From the NCBI GenBank assembly GCA_023252335.1, contig JAJPEA010000002.1, positions 1 to 43,121 of the forward strand: a DNA stretch of 43,121 nucleotides, in the 5' to 3' direction. Each line of letters opens with the position of its first letter. Positions within the stretch are counted from its first letter, which is position 1. A program made the position numbers and the translations under genes. This stretch comes from Nitrosotalea sp. (GTDB lineage: Archaea; Thermoproteota; Nitrososphaeria; Nitrososphaerales; Nitrosopumilaceae). Below are positions 29,356 to 39,622 of this stretch, piece after piece. The notes beneath the pieces are model-generated. The model made no database searches. It worked only from the letters and a program-made list of their open reading frames with translations, and was not told where the DNA came from.

Positions 29356-29380
29356 ATTAGGAATCTAATGATTAGGAATC
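29352..29380. promoter_or_regulatory. Candidate MarR operator: AATCATTA-N6-TAATGATT with overlapping direct repeat ATTAGGAATC x2
   Basis: Perfect 8-bp inverted repeat 29352-29359 / 29366-29373; direct repeats at 29356-29365 and 29371-29380. Confidence 0.55.
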
Positions 29381-29382
29381 AA

Positions 29383-29859
29383 ATGAAAAAGTTCGATTAT
29401 GAAAATAGCATAGGGTTTATTGTATATTCAGCATCCAAGATGATGCAGAAAGCATTTGATCTGGAGTTACGAAATAAAACCGGAATAAACTTGGCCCAGT
29501 CTAAAGTCATATTTACATTGTACATGCAATCTGGTCCAACCCAACGAGAGATCGCTGATATGATTGGAGTTGAAACTCCTACGCTTGTACCAATAATTGA
29601 TAAATTAGAGGAAGATGGGTATGTGAAAAGAAAACCAGATGCCACAGACAGGAGAATAAAGCGAATTTACGCCACGGCAAAAACTGATTCACTGTGGGAC
29701 TTGATGGTGGAATGTATTACACAGATCAGAAAGATCTCAACAAAAGATCTCTCAGAACAAGAGATAAAGTCTGCATTTGACACTGTGAAAAAAATAACTG
29801 AAAACTTGACTATTTATCTTGCTGACCGGTCGCTAGACCTCAAAAAAACAAAAGATTGA
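29383..29859 (+). CDS. MarR family transcriptional regulator
   Basis: LNLAQ..FTLYMQSGPTQREIADMIGVETPTLVPIIDKLEEDGYVKRKPDATDRRIKRIY. Start could be 29368 (track) or 29383 (MKKFDYENSIG). Confidence 0.9.
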   Translation: MKKFDYENSIGFIVYSASKMMQKAFDLELRNKTGINLAQSKVIFTLYMQSGPTQREIADMIGVETPTLVPIIDKLEEDGYVKRKPDATDRRIKRIYATAKTDSLWDLMVECITQIRKISTKDLSEQEIKSAFDTVKKITENLTIYLADRSLDLKKTKD

Positions 29860-29958
29860 AAACAAGTATGCCCCAAGTCTGACCAGTCTTCCCATATCTA
29901 CAGAGTCAAAGAGAGCATCTAACTAATTCATATTTACTAGTGGCACTAGTATAGTATC

Positions 29959-30132
29959 ATGGCAATGCTGAAAACAATTGGACGAGTTTTGGTGCTAATA
30001 GTAAGTGGAATTGCCATAGTGGTTGTTGGAGGATTCATGATGGGGGCAGTTGCCAAGTTGTATCTACCAGGGCGCAAAAAGGACAGACAAGAACCGCCTG
30101 AAAAATTTTATGAACGCAAAAAAACAGATTAA
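29959..30132 (+). CDS. 57-aa small single-TM protein (not in the ORF track)
   Basis: MAMLKTIGRVLVLIVSGIAIVVVGGFMMGAVAKLYLPGRKKDRQEPPEKFYERKKTD*, hand translated. Confidence 0.6.
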   Translation: MAMLKTIGRVLVLIVSGIAIVVVGGFMMGAVAKLYLPGRKKDRQEPPEKFYERKKTD

Positions 30133-30160
30133 TATTAAAGCAAGAAATTTTTCAATATTG

Positions 30161-30814
30161 ATGACTCAAACAAATACTGATTCACAGATAGCAAAGTTAC
30201 AATCAATCAAATATTTTACTCCTGCCAGATCTATTTCTGATGCAAATTCACTCTTGCCAAAAGTAGCAGAGATTGTGGAAAAATATGTCAAGGCATTGAC
30301 GCCATGGAAGAAAGACAATGATACGCTACAACATGCATCTGATTCACTTTGGGATCTAGCTAGAATGGAAGCAATGAGATCAGATCATACAAATACTTGG
30401 GACTTGGCGTGGAACTCTGCATGGAAATCTGCAAGTCAGTCTGCTCGTGATAACTATGGATGGTATGGAAGTGAATTTATTTCAGGAGAGACTGCAAGAG
30501 ATGCGGCACGAGATGCTGCAAAATATGCTGCAAGATATGATGTATGTGAATCAGTCAAGGAAAAATTTGGCGGCAATAATCCGTTTGAGCATGTGATAGA
30601 ATTGTACTCGATGGGTCTAAAACCAACATACTTTAGAAAAGTGGATGAGCAAGAAAAATTTGTTGTAGATTTTCCATTACATGTAGATGGCAAAAACATT
30701 CTAGGTTGTTATTTGCATGGAGATAAGGAAATATTGTTTACACATAATTGGATTGATTTTTGTACAAATTTGAAATCCACAAACAATCCTGAATCTAAAC
30801 GATCATTTGCATAA
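30161..30814 (+). CDS. Hypothetical protein with Ala/Trp/Asp-rich helical repeats
   Basis: TWDLAWNSAWKSASQSARD and TARDAARDAAKYAARY repeats; internal ATG at 30161 preferred. Confidence 0.65.
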   Translation: MTQTNTDSQIAKLQSIKYFTPARSISDANSLLPKVAEIVEKYVKALTPWKKDNDTLQHASDSLWDLARMEAMRSDHTNTWDLAWNSAWKSASQSARDNYGWYGSEFISGETARDAARDAAKYAARYDVCESVKEKFGGNNPFEHVIELYSMGLKPTYFRKVDEQEKFVVDFPLHVDGKNILGCYLHGDKEILFTHNWIDFCTNLKSTNNPESKRSFA

Positions 30815-30855
30815 AGATACGCATCTTTTAAGTATCAGAATTTTTATAAAATATC

Positions 30856-30969
30856 ATGTGCGAAATGATTGATGAAATTGAAATCGAACATCTTAGAATG
30901 GCACTAGCTAGAGCAAGAAAAGAGATGCAAGAACCTGTACAAGAAAAACCACTTGTTGCAGTAGCCTAA
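30856..30969 (+). CDS. 37-aa micro-ORF (MCEMIDEIEIEHLRMALARARKEMQEPVQEKPLVAVA*)
   Basis: Hand translation; amphipathic helical composition; stop overlaps the convergent gene end. Confidence 0.4.
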   Translation: MCEMIDEIEIEHLRMALARARKEMQEPVQEKPLVAVA

Positions 30970-31307
30970 TAATTCCACTCGTCAGAAATGTCGTTCCAAA
31001 GTGAACGATATGGCTTGGCATCTTTTGAAATCTCTTCTTTTATTCTATGTTCTATTGAAAAATACATGTTTTCAAGTGCATCTACGCCACCGTCTACAAA
31101 CAATTCCTGACCTATCTCCTTTATCCTGTCCTCCTTGGAAGAATAATCTATAGCATTTGGATTTTGAATACAATATGTTATGAGATCGTACAATTCTTCT
31201 TCAAGGTATGCATCCAATGATATCTGAATTATATTTACAGTATAAAAGTTCTTGATTATTTTTATGGTTAGTGGTTTTTGACTGGGTGATCTTTTACCTG
31301 ACACCAA
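30966..31307 (-). CDS. Small acidic conserved hypothetical protein
   Basis: Intact ORF with helical, acidic composition; start may be internal. Confidence 0.6.
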   Translation of the reverse strand: MVSGKRSPSQKPLTIKIIKNFYTVNIIQISLDAYLEEELYDLITYCIQNPNAIDYSSKEDRIKEIGQELFVDGGVDALENMYFSIEHRIKEEISKDAKPYRSLWNDISDEWNY

Positions 31308-31332
31308 ATCAAGGTTTAAAAATTAGTCTATT

Positions 31333-33582
31333 ATGTACCCAAAATTCCAAAGGTATAACAAGACATACCTACAAAGTATATTCATAGTCCAAAACTCTGT
31401 TCAATTAAAAATACTGGAAGCGTACACCCGTGATGTAGGTAGAGGTGTTACACGCATTGATTATGAATCCATGGATGCTCTTGGGGCATCAACTGGAGAC
31501 ATTCTAGAAATTACAGGCAAGCGAAGATCTGTAGCACGATGTCTTCCACTATATCCATCTGATGAGGGGAAAGGGATTATTCGAGTGGACGGACTTGGAA
31601 GGAATAACACCGGTGTAGGAATTGGTGATACTGTTACTGTGCGAAAGATAAAGACTGTGCCTGCAGAAAAAGTCATAGTTGCCCCTCTTGATTCGATACC
31701 TCCAATTGATGAAAGATATCTTACTGATTCTCTAGAAAATATTCCACTTGTAAAAGGTGATAATATCATGGTTCCATACTTTGGTGGCAGACTGACATTC
31801 CAAGTAGTTGGGATAACTCCTGCATCTGATGCAGTGCTTGTAACTCCAAAGACTGAATTTCATATCGCTGAAAAAGGTGAGAGCTTGCGTGGAGTACCGC
31901 AGGTATCATACGAAGATATTGGAGGAATGTCTGATGAGATAAAAAAAGTCAGAGAAATGATAGAGCTACCAATGAGACATCCAGAAATATTTGAAAAATT
32001 GGGAGTTGAAGCTCCAAAAGGTGTATTGTTGTATGGTGTACCTGGAACTGGAAAAACATTACTTGCAAAAGCAGTTGCAAATGAAACCAATGCTCACTTT
32101 ATCAGTATATCTGGTCCTGAAATAATGAGCAAATTTTACGGAGAAAGTGAAGCTAGACTACGTGAAATATTCAAAGAGGCAAAAGAAAAAGCACCATCAA
32201 TTATCTTTGTGGATGAAATTGATTCAATTGCGCCAAAACGAGAAGAGGTCACAGGAGAGGTAGAAAGAAGAGTTGTTTCACAAATGTTGTCATTAATGGA
32301 TGGTCTTGAAGGTAGAGGCAAAGTAATTGTCATTGCTGCAACAAATAGACCAAATGCACTGGATCCAGCCCTTAGAAGACCTGGTAGATTTGACAGAGAA
32401 ATTGAGATCAAAGTTCCTGACAAAAAGGGACGGCTGGAAATTTTACTAATCCACACTAGAAACATGCCTCTTAACGAAGATATCAATTTGGAAAAAATTG
32501 CAGGCACTAGCCATGGGTATGTGGGAGCTGATTTAGAATATCTTTGCAAGGAAGCCGCAATGAAATGTCTTCGAAGATTATTGCCTGAAATTAATTTGTC
32601 TGATGAAAAAATTCCTCCGGAAACTTTGGATAAACTAATTGTAAACTCTGAGGATTATCAATTTGCATTCCGCGATGTTACTCCTGCGGGAATGCGTGAA
32701 GTGTACATTGAAACGCCTGATATAAAATGGACCGAAATTGGAGGTCTTGAAAATGTAAAGCGCGAACTCCAAGAGGCAGTAGAATGGCCAATGAAATATC
32801 CTAATCTTTACTCTCAGCTTGGATATAGAATGCCACGCGGCATTTTGTTACATGGTCCTAGTGGAACAGGCAAAACACTGCTTGCAAAAGCAGTTGCAAC
32901 AGAGAGTGAAGCAAACTTCATTTCAGTCAAGGGTCCAGAATTACTATCCAAGTGGATTGGTGAATCAGAACGAGGAATCAGGGAGATATTTCGAAGGGCA
33001 AGACAATCATCACCATGTGTAATATTTTTCGATGAGATTGATTCTATTGCACCAATTAGGGGAATGGGCGAGAGTGCAACTACAGAAAAAGTTGTCAGTC
33101 AATTATTAACAGAAATGGATGGAATCACATCACTTAATGGTGTAGTGGTAATTGCTGCAACAAATAGGGCAGACATGATTGATTCTGCACTGCTTAGACC
33201 TGGTAGATTTGACAAAATTATTCTAGTTCCAATTCCAGACAAGGAGGGAAGATTGAAGATATTGGAAATAAGCTCGGCAGATATTCCAATTGAAAAAGAT
33301 ATGGGTACACCAAATGGACTAAATCCAGACTATGTTGACTTGGCAAAGATTGCAGAGATGACTGATGGCATGAGTGGTGCAGATGTTGCAGCAATTGCAA
33401 ATACTGCTGCATCCATTGTATTGCACAACTTTGTTGAAAAGTATCCTGATCCAAAAGATGCTGAAAAACAAGTAGATGCTGCAAAAGTAAAGATGCGAGA
33501 CTTTGAGGAAGCAGTAAAGAAAGTCAAGATCCAAAAAGAACTAAAGATTGGACAAAAAGTAACGGTATCACACTTTAGATAA
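31333..33582 (+). CDS. cdc48: CDC48/VCP-type AAA+ ATPase with two AAA domains
   Basis: [75 protein letters not shown]. Start probably downstream of 31333. Confidence 0.95.
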   Translation: MYPKFQRYNKTYLQSIFIVQNSVQLKILEAYTRDVGRGVTRIDYESMDALGASTGDILEITGKRRSVARCLPLYPSDEGKGIIRVDGLGRNNTGVGIGDTVTVRKIKTVPAEKVIVAPLDSIPPIDERYLTDSLENIPLVKGDNIMVPYFGGRLTFQVVGITPASDAVLVTPKTEFHIAEKGESLRGVPQVSYEDIGGMSDEIKKVREMIELPMRHPEIFEKLGVEAPKGVLLYGVPGTGKTLLAKAVANETNAHFISISGPEIMSKFYGESEARLREIFKEAKEKAPSIIFVDEIDSIAPKREEVTGEVERRVVSQMLSLMDGLEGRGKVIVIAATNRPNALDPALRRPGRFDREIEIKVPDKKGRLEILLIHTRNMPLNEDINLEKIAGTSHGYVGADLEYLCKEAAMKCLRRLLPEINLSDEKIPPETLDKLIVNSEDYQFAFRDVTPAGMREVYIETPDIKWTEIGGLENVKRELQEAVEWPMKYPNLYSQLGYRMPRGILLHGPSGTGKTLLAKAVATESEANFISVKGPELLSKWIGESERGIREIFRRARQSSPCVIFFDEIDSIAPIRGMGESATTEKVVSQLLTEMDGITSLNGVVVIAATNRADMIDSALLRPGRFDKIILVPIPDKEGRLKILEISSADIPIEKDMGTPNGLNPDYVDLAKIAEMTDGMSGADVAAIANTAASIVLHNFVEKYPDPKDAEKQVDAAKVKMRDFEEAVKKVKIQKELKIGQKVTVSHFR

Positions 33583-33917
33583 TTTTCTTTTTATCTTGTT
33601 TGTTCTGTAGGGGCGGTTATTTTCCATTTTCATGCATTCCAAATAATTTATACTTATTATCGTATTGCCTGTTTGGTTTTATCACACAAGAAAATATTTC
33701 AGATGTTGTGTTGGGTATGTCAACCATAGAATATGAATTGAAATATATTTTTATGACTCTTACATTGGAAACTCATGTATTAGAAATTCAAGTGAGTCTC
33801 ATAGATGTAGTTTAAAATTATTATGTTGTATTAAGGAACTAGGGAGGACATGAATACTATATTGTCTTTATGATTCGTATACAACATTCCTTTATTTGAC
33901 GCAATGCAAGTAACACC

Positions 33918-36032
33918 GTGAAAAATCTAGGTCGTCTCAAAATACAAGGACGTGCCTTATTTGTTGCAATAATACTTACTTCTTCTGTTGCAATCATGTC
34001 ATTACCAAATGCAACTGTATTTGCAGATTCAGGTTGTCTACTCAACTCTGCTGACAATAAGATAAAGCATGTTATCTATATTCAATTTGACAACTTGCAT
34101 CTTACTCGAGATAATCCAAATGTTCCATCCGACTTGGAGCAGATGCCACATCTTCTAAATTTTGTTAAAGATAATGGTATAATGTCAGGTAATGAACACA
34201 CACCATTAATTTCTCATACTGCTGATGATATTATTACATCTGAAACTGGTGTCTATGGAGACCGACATGGACAACCAGTTGCAAATAGTTTTGGTTACTT
34301 TACTCCAACTGGAGACAAGTTTGAAAGCTCTTTTACTTATTGGACAGACCCAGTAGCAACATCAATTGATACATCTTACAACCTGCTTAATGCTACTGGA
34401 CAAAATGCCCCGGCACCATGGGTGTCATATACAAGAGCAGGTTGTAACTTTGGTGCGGTTGCCTTGGCAGATATGGAAATTGAAAACACTAGAAGCGACA
34501 TAAATACAGTTTTTGGTTCAAGTTCTCTACAGGCAAATGAGTCGCATACACATTCTACTCAAGCGGTCGCTGATTTTGAAGGAATTGCTATCCACTGTGC
34601 AAGTGGATCTAATCTTTGTTCTTCCGCAAATGGTGGTCAACCAGATGTTCTTCCACAAGAAAAAGGTGGTTATTCTGGATATAACGCACTCTTTGGCCAC
34701 AAATATGTTGCACCACAAATTACTGCAAGCTTGCCAATGACAGACCTTAATGGACAAACTATAAACGGTTCAAATGGAATCCCAGGTTTCCCAGGATTTG
34801 ACGGCATGTCTGCCGCAGTCTCACTATCTTATGTTGCATCAATGCAAGAACATGGCATTCCAGTTACCTATGCTTACATCTCAGATGCACATGACAAACA
34901 TCCAAGTGGTCCTGCATATGGTCCAGGTCAAGCAGGTTATGTGGCTGCACTTGCAGCATATGACAGCGCATTTGATACATTTTTCAACCGATTAAACAGT
35001 GATGGCATAAACCAAAGCAATACACTATTTGTCTTTACAGCAGATGAGGGAGACCACTTTGTTGGAGGCCCACCTAGTCCTGCAAACTGTGATGGCATTA
35101 CAATACCATGTACATATGCTAAGATTGGTGAGATTGATACCAACTTGACGGGTCTCCTTGCAGGGCAAGGTGTTACAACACCATTTGATATCCATTTTGA
35201 TGATGCACCAACAGTTTACATCAAAGGAAATCCCACTCCAACCAATTCAACAGTTCGAGCATTTGAGCAAGCCGCTGGTAAACTAGCAGCAGTTAATCCC
35301 ATTACAAACAACACTGACAAGCTTACCATATACATGGCTGACCCCGTTGAGGAAAAACTACTTCACATGGTTACTGCAGATCCACTCCGCACCCCTACTT
35401 TTACACTATTTGGCGATCCAGATTACTACTTTCAAACATTTGGTACTACTGTAGAGGCACCAGGCTTTGCATGGAATCACGGTGATGTCCAGCCTGAAAT
35501 TACAACAACTTGGCTTGGCATGGTCGGACCAGGAGTACAACATAAAGGAATGGACAACAAGACTTGGTCGGATCACACAGATATTCGTCCAACCATGATG
35601 ATGTTACTTGGTTTAAAGGATGATTATAGTCATGATGGTAGAGTGCTTGTAGAAGATATGCAAGACAGTGCTCTTCCAGATGCAGTTAAAGTCCACAAAG
35701 ATACATTCGAAAATCTCGCCCAAATCTACAAACAGATCAATGCACCAGTGGGCATGCTCTCCTTGTGTACTCTAAAGATATCTACTCAAGCACTAAACAG
35801 TGCCAGTTCTGGAGATGCAACTTATACTAGTCTAGAAAACCAGCTTGGCTCTATCTCAAGTCAACGAGATACAGTCAAGAATCAGATAATCAATATCTTG
35901 GAAGGTGCAGAATTTAATGGCGATACCATGAATCCACACCAAGCAGACACCTTGATTGGTCAGGCTCATGATCTACTTGGGAAAGTAAATGACAAATGTA
36001 ATCTCAACAAATACGGAAATAACAATAGCTGA
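33918..36032 (+). CDS. Large secreted alkaline-phosphatase-superfamily-like protein
   Basis: GTG start; signal peptide; HVIYIQFDN, HTPLISHTADDIITSETG, FVFTADEGDHF, WSDHTDIRPTMMMLLGLKDDYSHDGRVL. Confidence 0.75.
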   Translation: MKNLGRLKIQGRALFVAIILTSSVAIMSLPNATVFADSGCLLNSADNKIKHVIYIQFDNLHLTRDNPNVPSDLEQMPHLLNFVKDNGIMSGNEHTPLISHTADDIITSETGVYGDRHGQPVANSFGYFTPTGDKFESSFTYWTDPVATSIDTSYNLLNATGQNAPAPWVSYTRAGCNFGAVALADMEIENTRSDINTVFGSSSLQANESHTHSTQAVADFEGIAIHCASGSNLCSSANGGQPDVLPQEKGGYSGYNALFGHKYVAPQITASLPMTDLNGQTINGSNGIPGFPGFDGMSAAVSLSYVASMQEHGIPVTYAYISDAHDKHPSGPAYGPGQAGYVAALAAYDSAFDTFFNRLNSDGINQSNTLFVFTADEGDHFVGGPPSPANCDGITIPCTYAKIGEIDTNLTGLLAGQGVTTPFDIHFDDAPTVYIKGNPTPTNSTVRAFEQAAGKLAAVNPITNNTDKLTIYMADPVEEKLLHMVTADPLRTPTFTLFGDPDYYFQTFGTTVEAPGFAWNHGDVQPEITTTWLGMVGPGVQHKGMDNKTWSDHTDIRPTMMMLLGLKDDYSHDGRVLVEDMQDSALPDAVKVHKDTFENLAQIYKQINAPVGMLSLCTLKISTQALNSASSGDATYTSLENQLGSISSQRDTVKNQIINILEGAEFNGDTMNPHQADTLIGQAHDLLGKVNDKCNLNKYGNNNS

Positions 36033-36089
36033 CAAAATAATGAAAAGTAATGAAGGGAACGATTAGTTTGTTCGAACCAGACAGAAATC

Positions 36090-36117
36090 ATCTAAAATAC
36101 ATTTCACTATTTTAGAT
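36090..36117. promoter_or_regulatory. Perfect 10-bp inverted repeat ATCTAAAATA-N8-TATTTTAGAT
   Basis: Direct reading; ends 6 nt before the ATG of the response regulator. Confidence 0.5.
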
Positions 36118-36123
36118 AAATAT

Positions 36124-36672
36124 ATGGTAGATTTTTTACGGTCACATGAGACTAAAGATAATGCTACAGTTACGGCCATAGTAATTGACGATGACAAGGA
36201 TACAGTATCAGTTCTCTCTGACTTTTTACAGATAAAAGGTATCACAGTAATTGGAGAAGGGTATGATGGTTTGGAAGCAATTGAAATCTACAAGACACTT
36301 AGGCCAGATGTAGTATTTTTGGATGTCATGATGAAAGAGTATGATGGAATTTATACACTAGAAAAAATAAGGGCGATTGAACCTGATGCCATTGTGATAT
36401 TGATAACAGCAGATTTGCAAAGTGATACTAGGAATAGATTGCTTGAGCTTAACGCATCTGCCATAATCTACAAACCTTATGATATCAATGAGGTAATGTG
36501 TGCAACAAACGAACTGGTTCTTAAACTAAAACAGAAATTATTGGAGGATCTCGTATCCAAAAAATCTCGACTGCGAATGCTAAATACAATACTCAAAAAG
36601 CGTTTGCAGAATTCGGAAATGGATGTAATTCGTCGTGCGCAATATTTTGAAGAAAAAGAAAAATTGATCTGA
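36124..36672 (+). CDS. Response regulator receiver (CheY-like) protein
   Basis: AIVIDDDKDTVSVLSDFLQIKG, DVVFLDVMMKEYDGIYTLEKIR, VILITA, IIYKPYDINEV. Confidence 0.92.
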   Translation: MVDFLRSHETKDNATVTAIVIDDDKDTVSVLSDFLQIKGITVIGEGYDGLEAIEIYKTLRPDVVFLDVMMKEYDGIYTLEKIRAIEPDAIVILITADLQSDTRNRLLELNASAIIYKPYDINEVMCATNELVLKLKQKLLEDLVSKKSRLRMLNTILKKRLQNSEMDVIRRAQYFEEKEKLI

Positions 36673-36719
36673 TTGTGGTTGGCATAGAACATTTTTACAA
36701 ACTGTTTTTATAGTACATT

Positions 36720-37868
36720 TTGTTATTTCGAACAATGAGATATAGTATTCTTGATATTATCCAGTCTCAAAATGTGAGAGTTATTCTAATTTTAGGTGTT
36801 TTTGTAGGATTGGCAGGATTTGTATATCTTACACCGTTTGTTTATGCTGATAAAAATAACCTGGATGTGTCTTCTGGCCTTTCTACACAAATACATGTTG
36901 GAAAATCAGAAATTGGAGCAAATTCTTCTTCGGATACAAACGCATCATCTAATACAGGTTCTAGCATGTCCACTGAAATTAATTCTAATACTAACGCATC
37001 TGTTACTCTAAGATCACAAGACGAATCTCATGAAAACAGTCATGCTGCATCAAATGAATCTGAGTCACATGGGCATTACAAGAACGGGTATGAAAAAATT
37101 TCTGCAAATTCTGATGATGAATTTACAGTCCAATCCGAAAGACATCTCTACAAGCCTGGTGATAATGTAACCCTAAGTGGTTCGCTTTATTCAGACTTGA
37201 TTTCTTCTATTGGGAATGTCACTGCCGTATCAATCCAAGTTGCGGACAAAGATGGAAATGTAATTTATTCTGGCACGGGACAAATTAATACAAATGGAGA
37301 ATATAATGCAGAATTTATGTTACCAATTGATGCTAAAAATGGAGCATATACTGTTGATGTAAACGCTGATGTTAGTGCAGATGTACTTAATGCTTTATCA
37401 TTAAAGGCAAAAAATAGTCTGTCAAGTTCAACAAAAATTGTTGTTGCAAATTACAATGCAATGAAAGTAAACGCTGAAGGCAAGGACTTTGATGTAGATA
37501 TAGCAAGTAACTCTACAACTGTAAATAATCTTAATTTTGATGAACAAAACAAGAAACTATCATTTACAGTTCAAGGTGATGCTGGAACAAAGGGTGTAAC
37601 TCAAATAACTATACCAAAATCTTTGCTCAGTGGTGACCTGACTGTAATGATTGATGGTCAGGCCATGGCACAATCTGATGTTGTAGAGACTGCTAATACT
37701 GATACTGATACAACACTTGAGCTTAATTATCATCACAGTACTCACCAGATAGATATTGTTGGAACAAACGCAGTACCAGAGTTTAACTCTCTTGCATCTC
37801 TAGTGCTTGTACTCTCGGTGCTTTCTGTAATTGTATTGTCTCAAACCAGACGACTTGGAATACGCTAA
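36720..37868 (+). CDS. Exported PEFG-CTERM-like protein (PEFN variant)
   Basis: Signal peptide; Ser/Asn-rich region; C-terminal VPEFNSLASLVLVLSVLSVIVLSQTRRLGIR. Confidence 0.75.
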   Translation: MLFRTMRYSILDIIQSQNVRVILILGVFVGLAGFVYLTPFVYADKNNLDVSSGLSTQIHVGKSEIGANSSSDTNASSNTGSSMSTEINSNTNASVTLRSQDESHENSHAASNESESHGHYKNGYEKISANSDDEFTVQSERHLYKPGDNVTLSGSLYSDLISSIGNVTAVSIQVADKDGNVIYSGTGQINTNGEYNAEFMLPIDAKNGAYTVDVNADVSADVLNALSLKAKNSLSSSTKIVVANYNAMKVNAEGKDFDVDIASNSTTVNNLNFDEQNKKLSFTVQGDAGTKGVTQITIPKSLLSGDLTVMIDGQAMAQSDVVETANTDTDTTLELNYHHSTHQIDIVGTNAVPEFNSLASLVLVLSVLSVIVLSQTRRLGIR

Positions 37869-37878
37869 AAAATTATAA

Positions 37879-38370
37879 TCAAACATTAAATTTTCTGGAA
37901 ACTATCAAGACTCCTATTATTGATATGGCAACAATCATGCCAGCCAGAGTACCAAATTCTGGAATAGGTACGTAATTAGAAAAATCAGGTGCAATCTGTG
38001 CAAATTTTTCAGGATTTTGCTCTTTAGCTAAATTCAATCCCTGTAGTAAATACGAGGGCATCTTTTCTACCGAGTCTGGATCTACGTTATTGTCTTTGAG
38101 ACAGTGATATGCCTGGCCTAGGTGATTTAACATAGTACTACTGTAGCTTGTTTTCAAGATGGTTGCAGCAATATCCTCTGGTCTTTCACCAAACCAATAT
38201 CTGTTTTCTTGGTAAATGAAATATGAATAGCCTGATTTTTCAATTGCCAGATCTTTTGTGTTACAAAAATATGCACCATTTGTTGTATTAAAATCTGCAA
38301 AGGCATTTTCCGCTAAAATCATGGGCAAAATTATCAAAACTGTTATTGACAAAATACCTATAATTTTCAT
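37879..38370 (-). CDS. Exported PEFG-CTERM protein
   Basis: Signal peptide and C-terminal IPEFGTLAGMIVAISIIGVLIVSRKFNV. Confidence 0.8.
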   Translation of the reverse strand: MKIIGILSITVLIILPMILAENAFADFNTTNGAYFCNTKDLAIEKSGYSYFIYQENRYWFGERPEDIAATILKTSYSSTMLNHLGQAYHCLKDNNVDPDSVEKMPSYLLQGLNLAKEQNPEKFAQIAPDFSNYVPIPEFGTLAGMIVAISIIGVLIVSRKFNV

Positions 38371-38573
38371 AAATTATGAATACAAAACTAGGAGATTAAC
38401 CTTTCAATGGAATCATACTATTGGCAACAATAGCCTCATACTTGCAAAATTCGAAATCATACGTTCTGCTATTCAAATAGGGACATCATTACGTGATATT
38501 GCCTCAGGAGTGCTGATGATCAAAAACTCAAGGATGTATTGTATCTGTGCTAAATGATATGATGTGATTTTTT

Positions 38574-39539
38574 CTAATCTTCAGTAGGATCAGACTTTGT
38601 TTTTTTGTCTGGAACCTGAATGTCTAAGAGTTCTCGTAATCCTTTGTATCTATTTCGTATGGTTACTTCAGTTACGCCAGCTGCTATTGCAATTACTTTC
38701 TGTGTTGTACTGTCTCCGTGTATTGCACATGACAGGTATAGTGCGGCTGCAGCAAGACCCATGGGATCTTTTCCTGCCGAAATCTCTTTTTCATTTGCCC
38801 GCTCCAAGATCTTCAATGCTTCTCGTTTTACTTTCTCACTAAGGCCTGATTCACTTGCAATTCTTGACATACATTTTATCGGATCAAGCACTGGCATTGT
38901 CATATCAAGTTCTTGTAATAATAATCTGTAACATCTTGAAACATCTTTCTTTTTTACGTTAATTCTTTTTGCAACCTCGTTTAATGTTCTTGGAGTTCCA
39001 GTCTCTCTGCATGATAAATACAATGCAGCTGCAATTAATCCTGGAATTGACCTGCCCTTTGCAAGTCCTTTTTCTAATGCTTTTCTGTAAATGTATGCAG
39101 TTTTTTCTACCACTGCATCTGATAATGCAAGTTTGTCTTTTAATCTGCTAAGTTCACTGAATGCTTGTCTGCAATTTCTTTCAGTTGCTTCATGAACCTG
39201 ACTTCGACTATCCCATGTTCTAAGACGAGTGATTGTATTTTTCATTGATGCTGACAAGGGTTTTCCAGTAGAGTCTTTGTTTGCCTGTCCAATCACTGTT
39301 GCAAGTCCCATATCGTGCATTGCAAGAGATGTTGGAACACCAGTTCTTGCTCTATCTTCGAACTGTTCTTTTGAAAATGATTGTCTCTCAGGACCCAAAT
39401 CGTTTACTATCTCATTAATTACTAAACCACATCCTCCACAAAATCGCTCACCTGTAGTACCATCTGTTAACATCTTGGCTTTTCCACACCTAGCGCATTT
39501 TGCGCCCATCTCTGATCTTTGTACTGTCATGAATAACAC
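38574..39539 (-). CDS. tfb: Transcription initiation factor IIB (TFB)
   Basis: Zinc ribbon CARCGKAKMLTDGTTGERFCGGCG and two cyclin-like repeats. Confidence 0.95.
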   Translation of the reverse strand: MLFMTVQRSEMGAKCARCGKAKMLTDGTTGERFCGGCGLVINEIVNDLGPERQSFSKEQFEDRARTGVPTSLAMHDMGLATVIGQANKDSTGKPLSASMKNTITRLRTWDSRSQVHEATERNCRQAFSELSRLKDKLALSDAVVEKTAYIYRKALEKGLAKGRSIPGLIAAALYLSCRETGTPRTLNEVAKRINVKKKDVSRCYRLLLQELDMTMPVLDPIKCMSRIASESGLSEKVKREALKILERANEKEISAGKDPMGLAAAALYLSCAIHGDSTTQKVIAIAAGVTEVTIRNRYKGLRELLDIQVPDKKTKSDPTED

Positions 39540-39622
39540 ACCTGTCCAGCTTTTATCAAATAATAACCCAGCTATTTACTCACATCAGTGAAAATTTGCC
39601 CATTTCTTGTAATCTGGACTGG

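Noticed and set aside
32136-32549. Minus-strand 137-aa ORF
   Set aside because: Antisense to cdc48.
33600-33815. 71-aa plus-strand ORF between cdc48 and the phosphatase-like gene
   Set aside because: Atypical composition and no supportable start or family; probably intergenic.
38258-38557. 99-aa plus-strand ORF
   Set aside because: Half antisense to a PEFG-CTERM gene; remainder lacks coding character.
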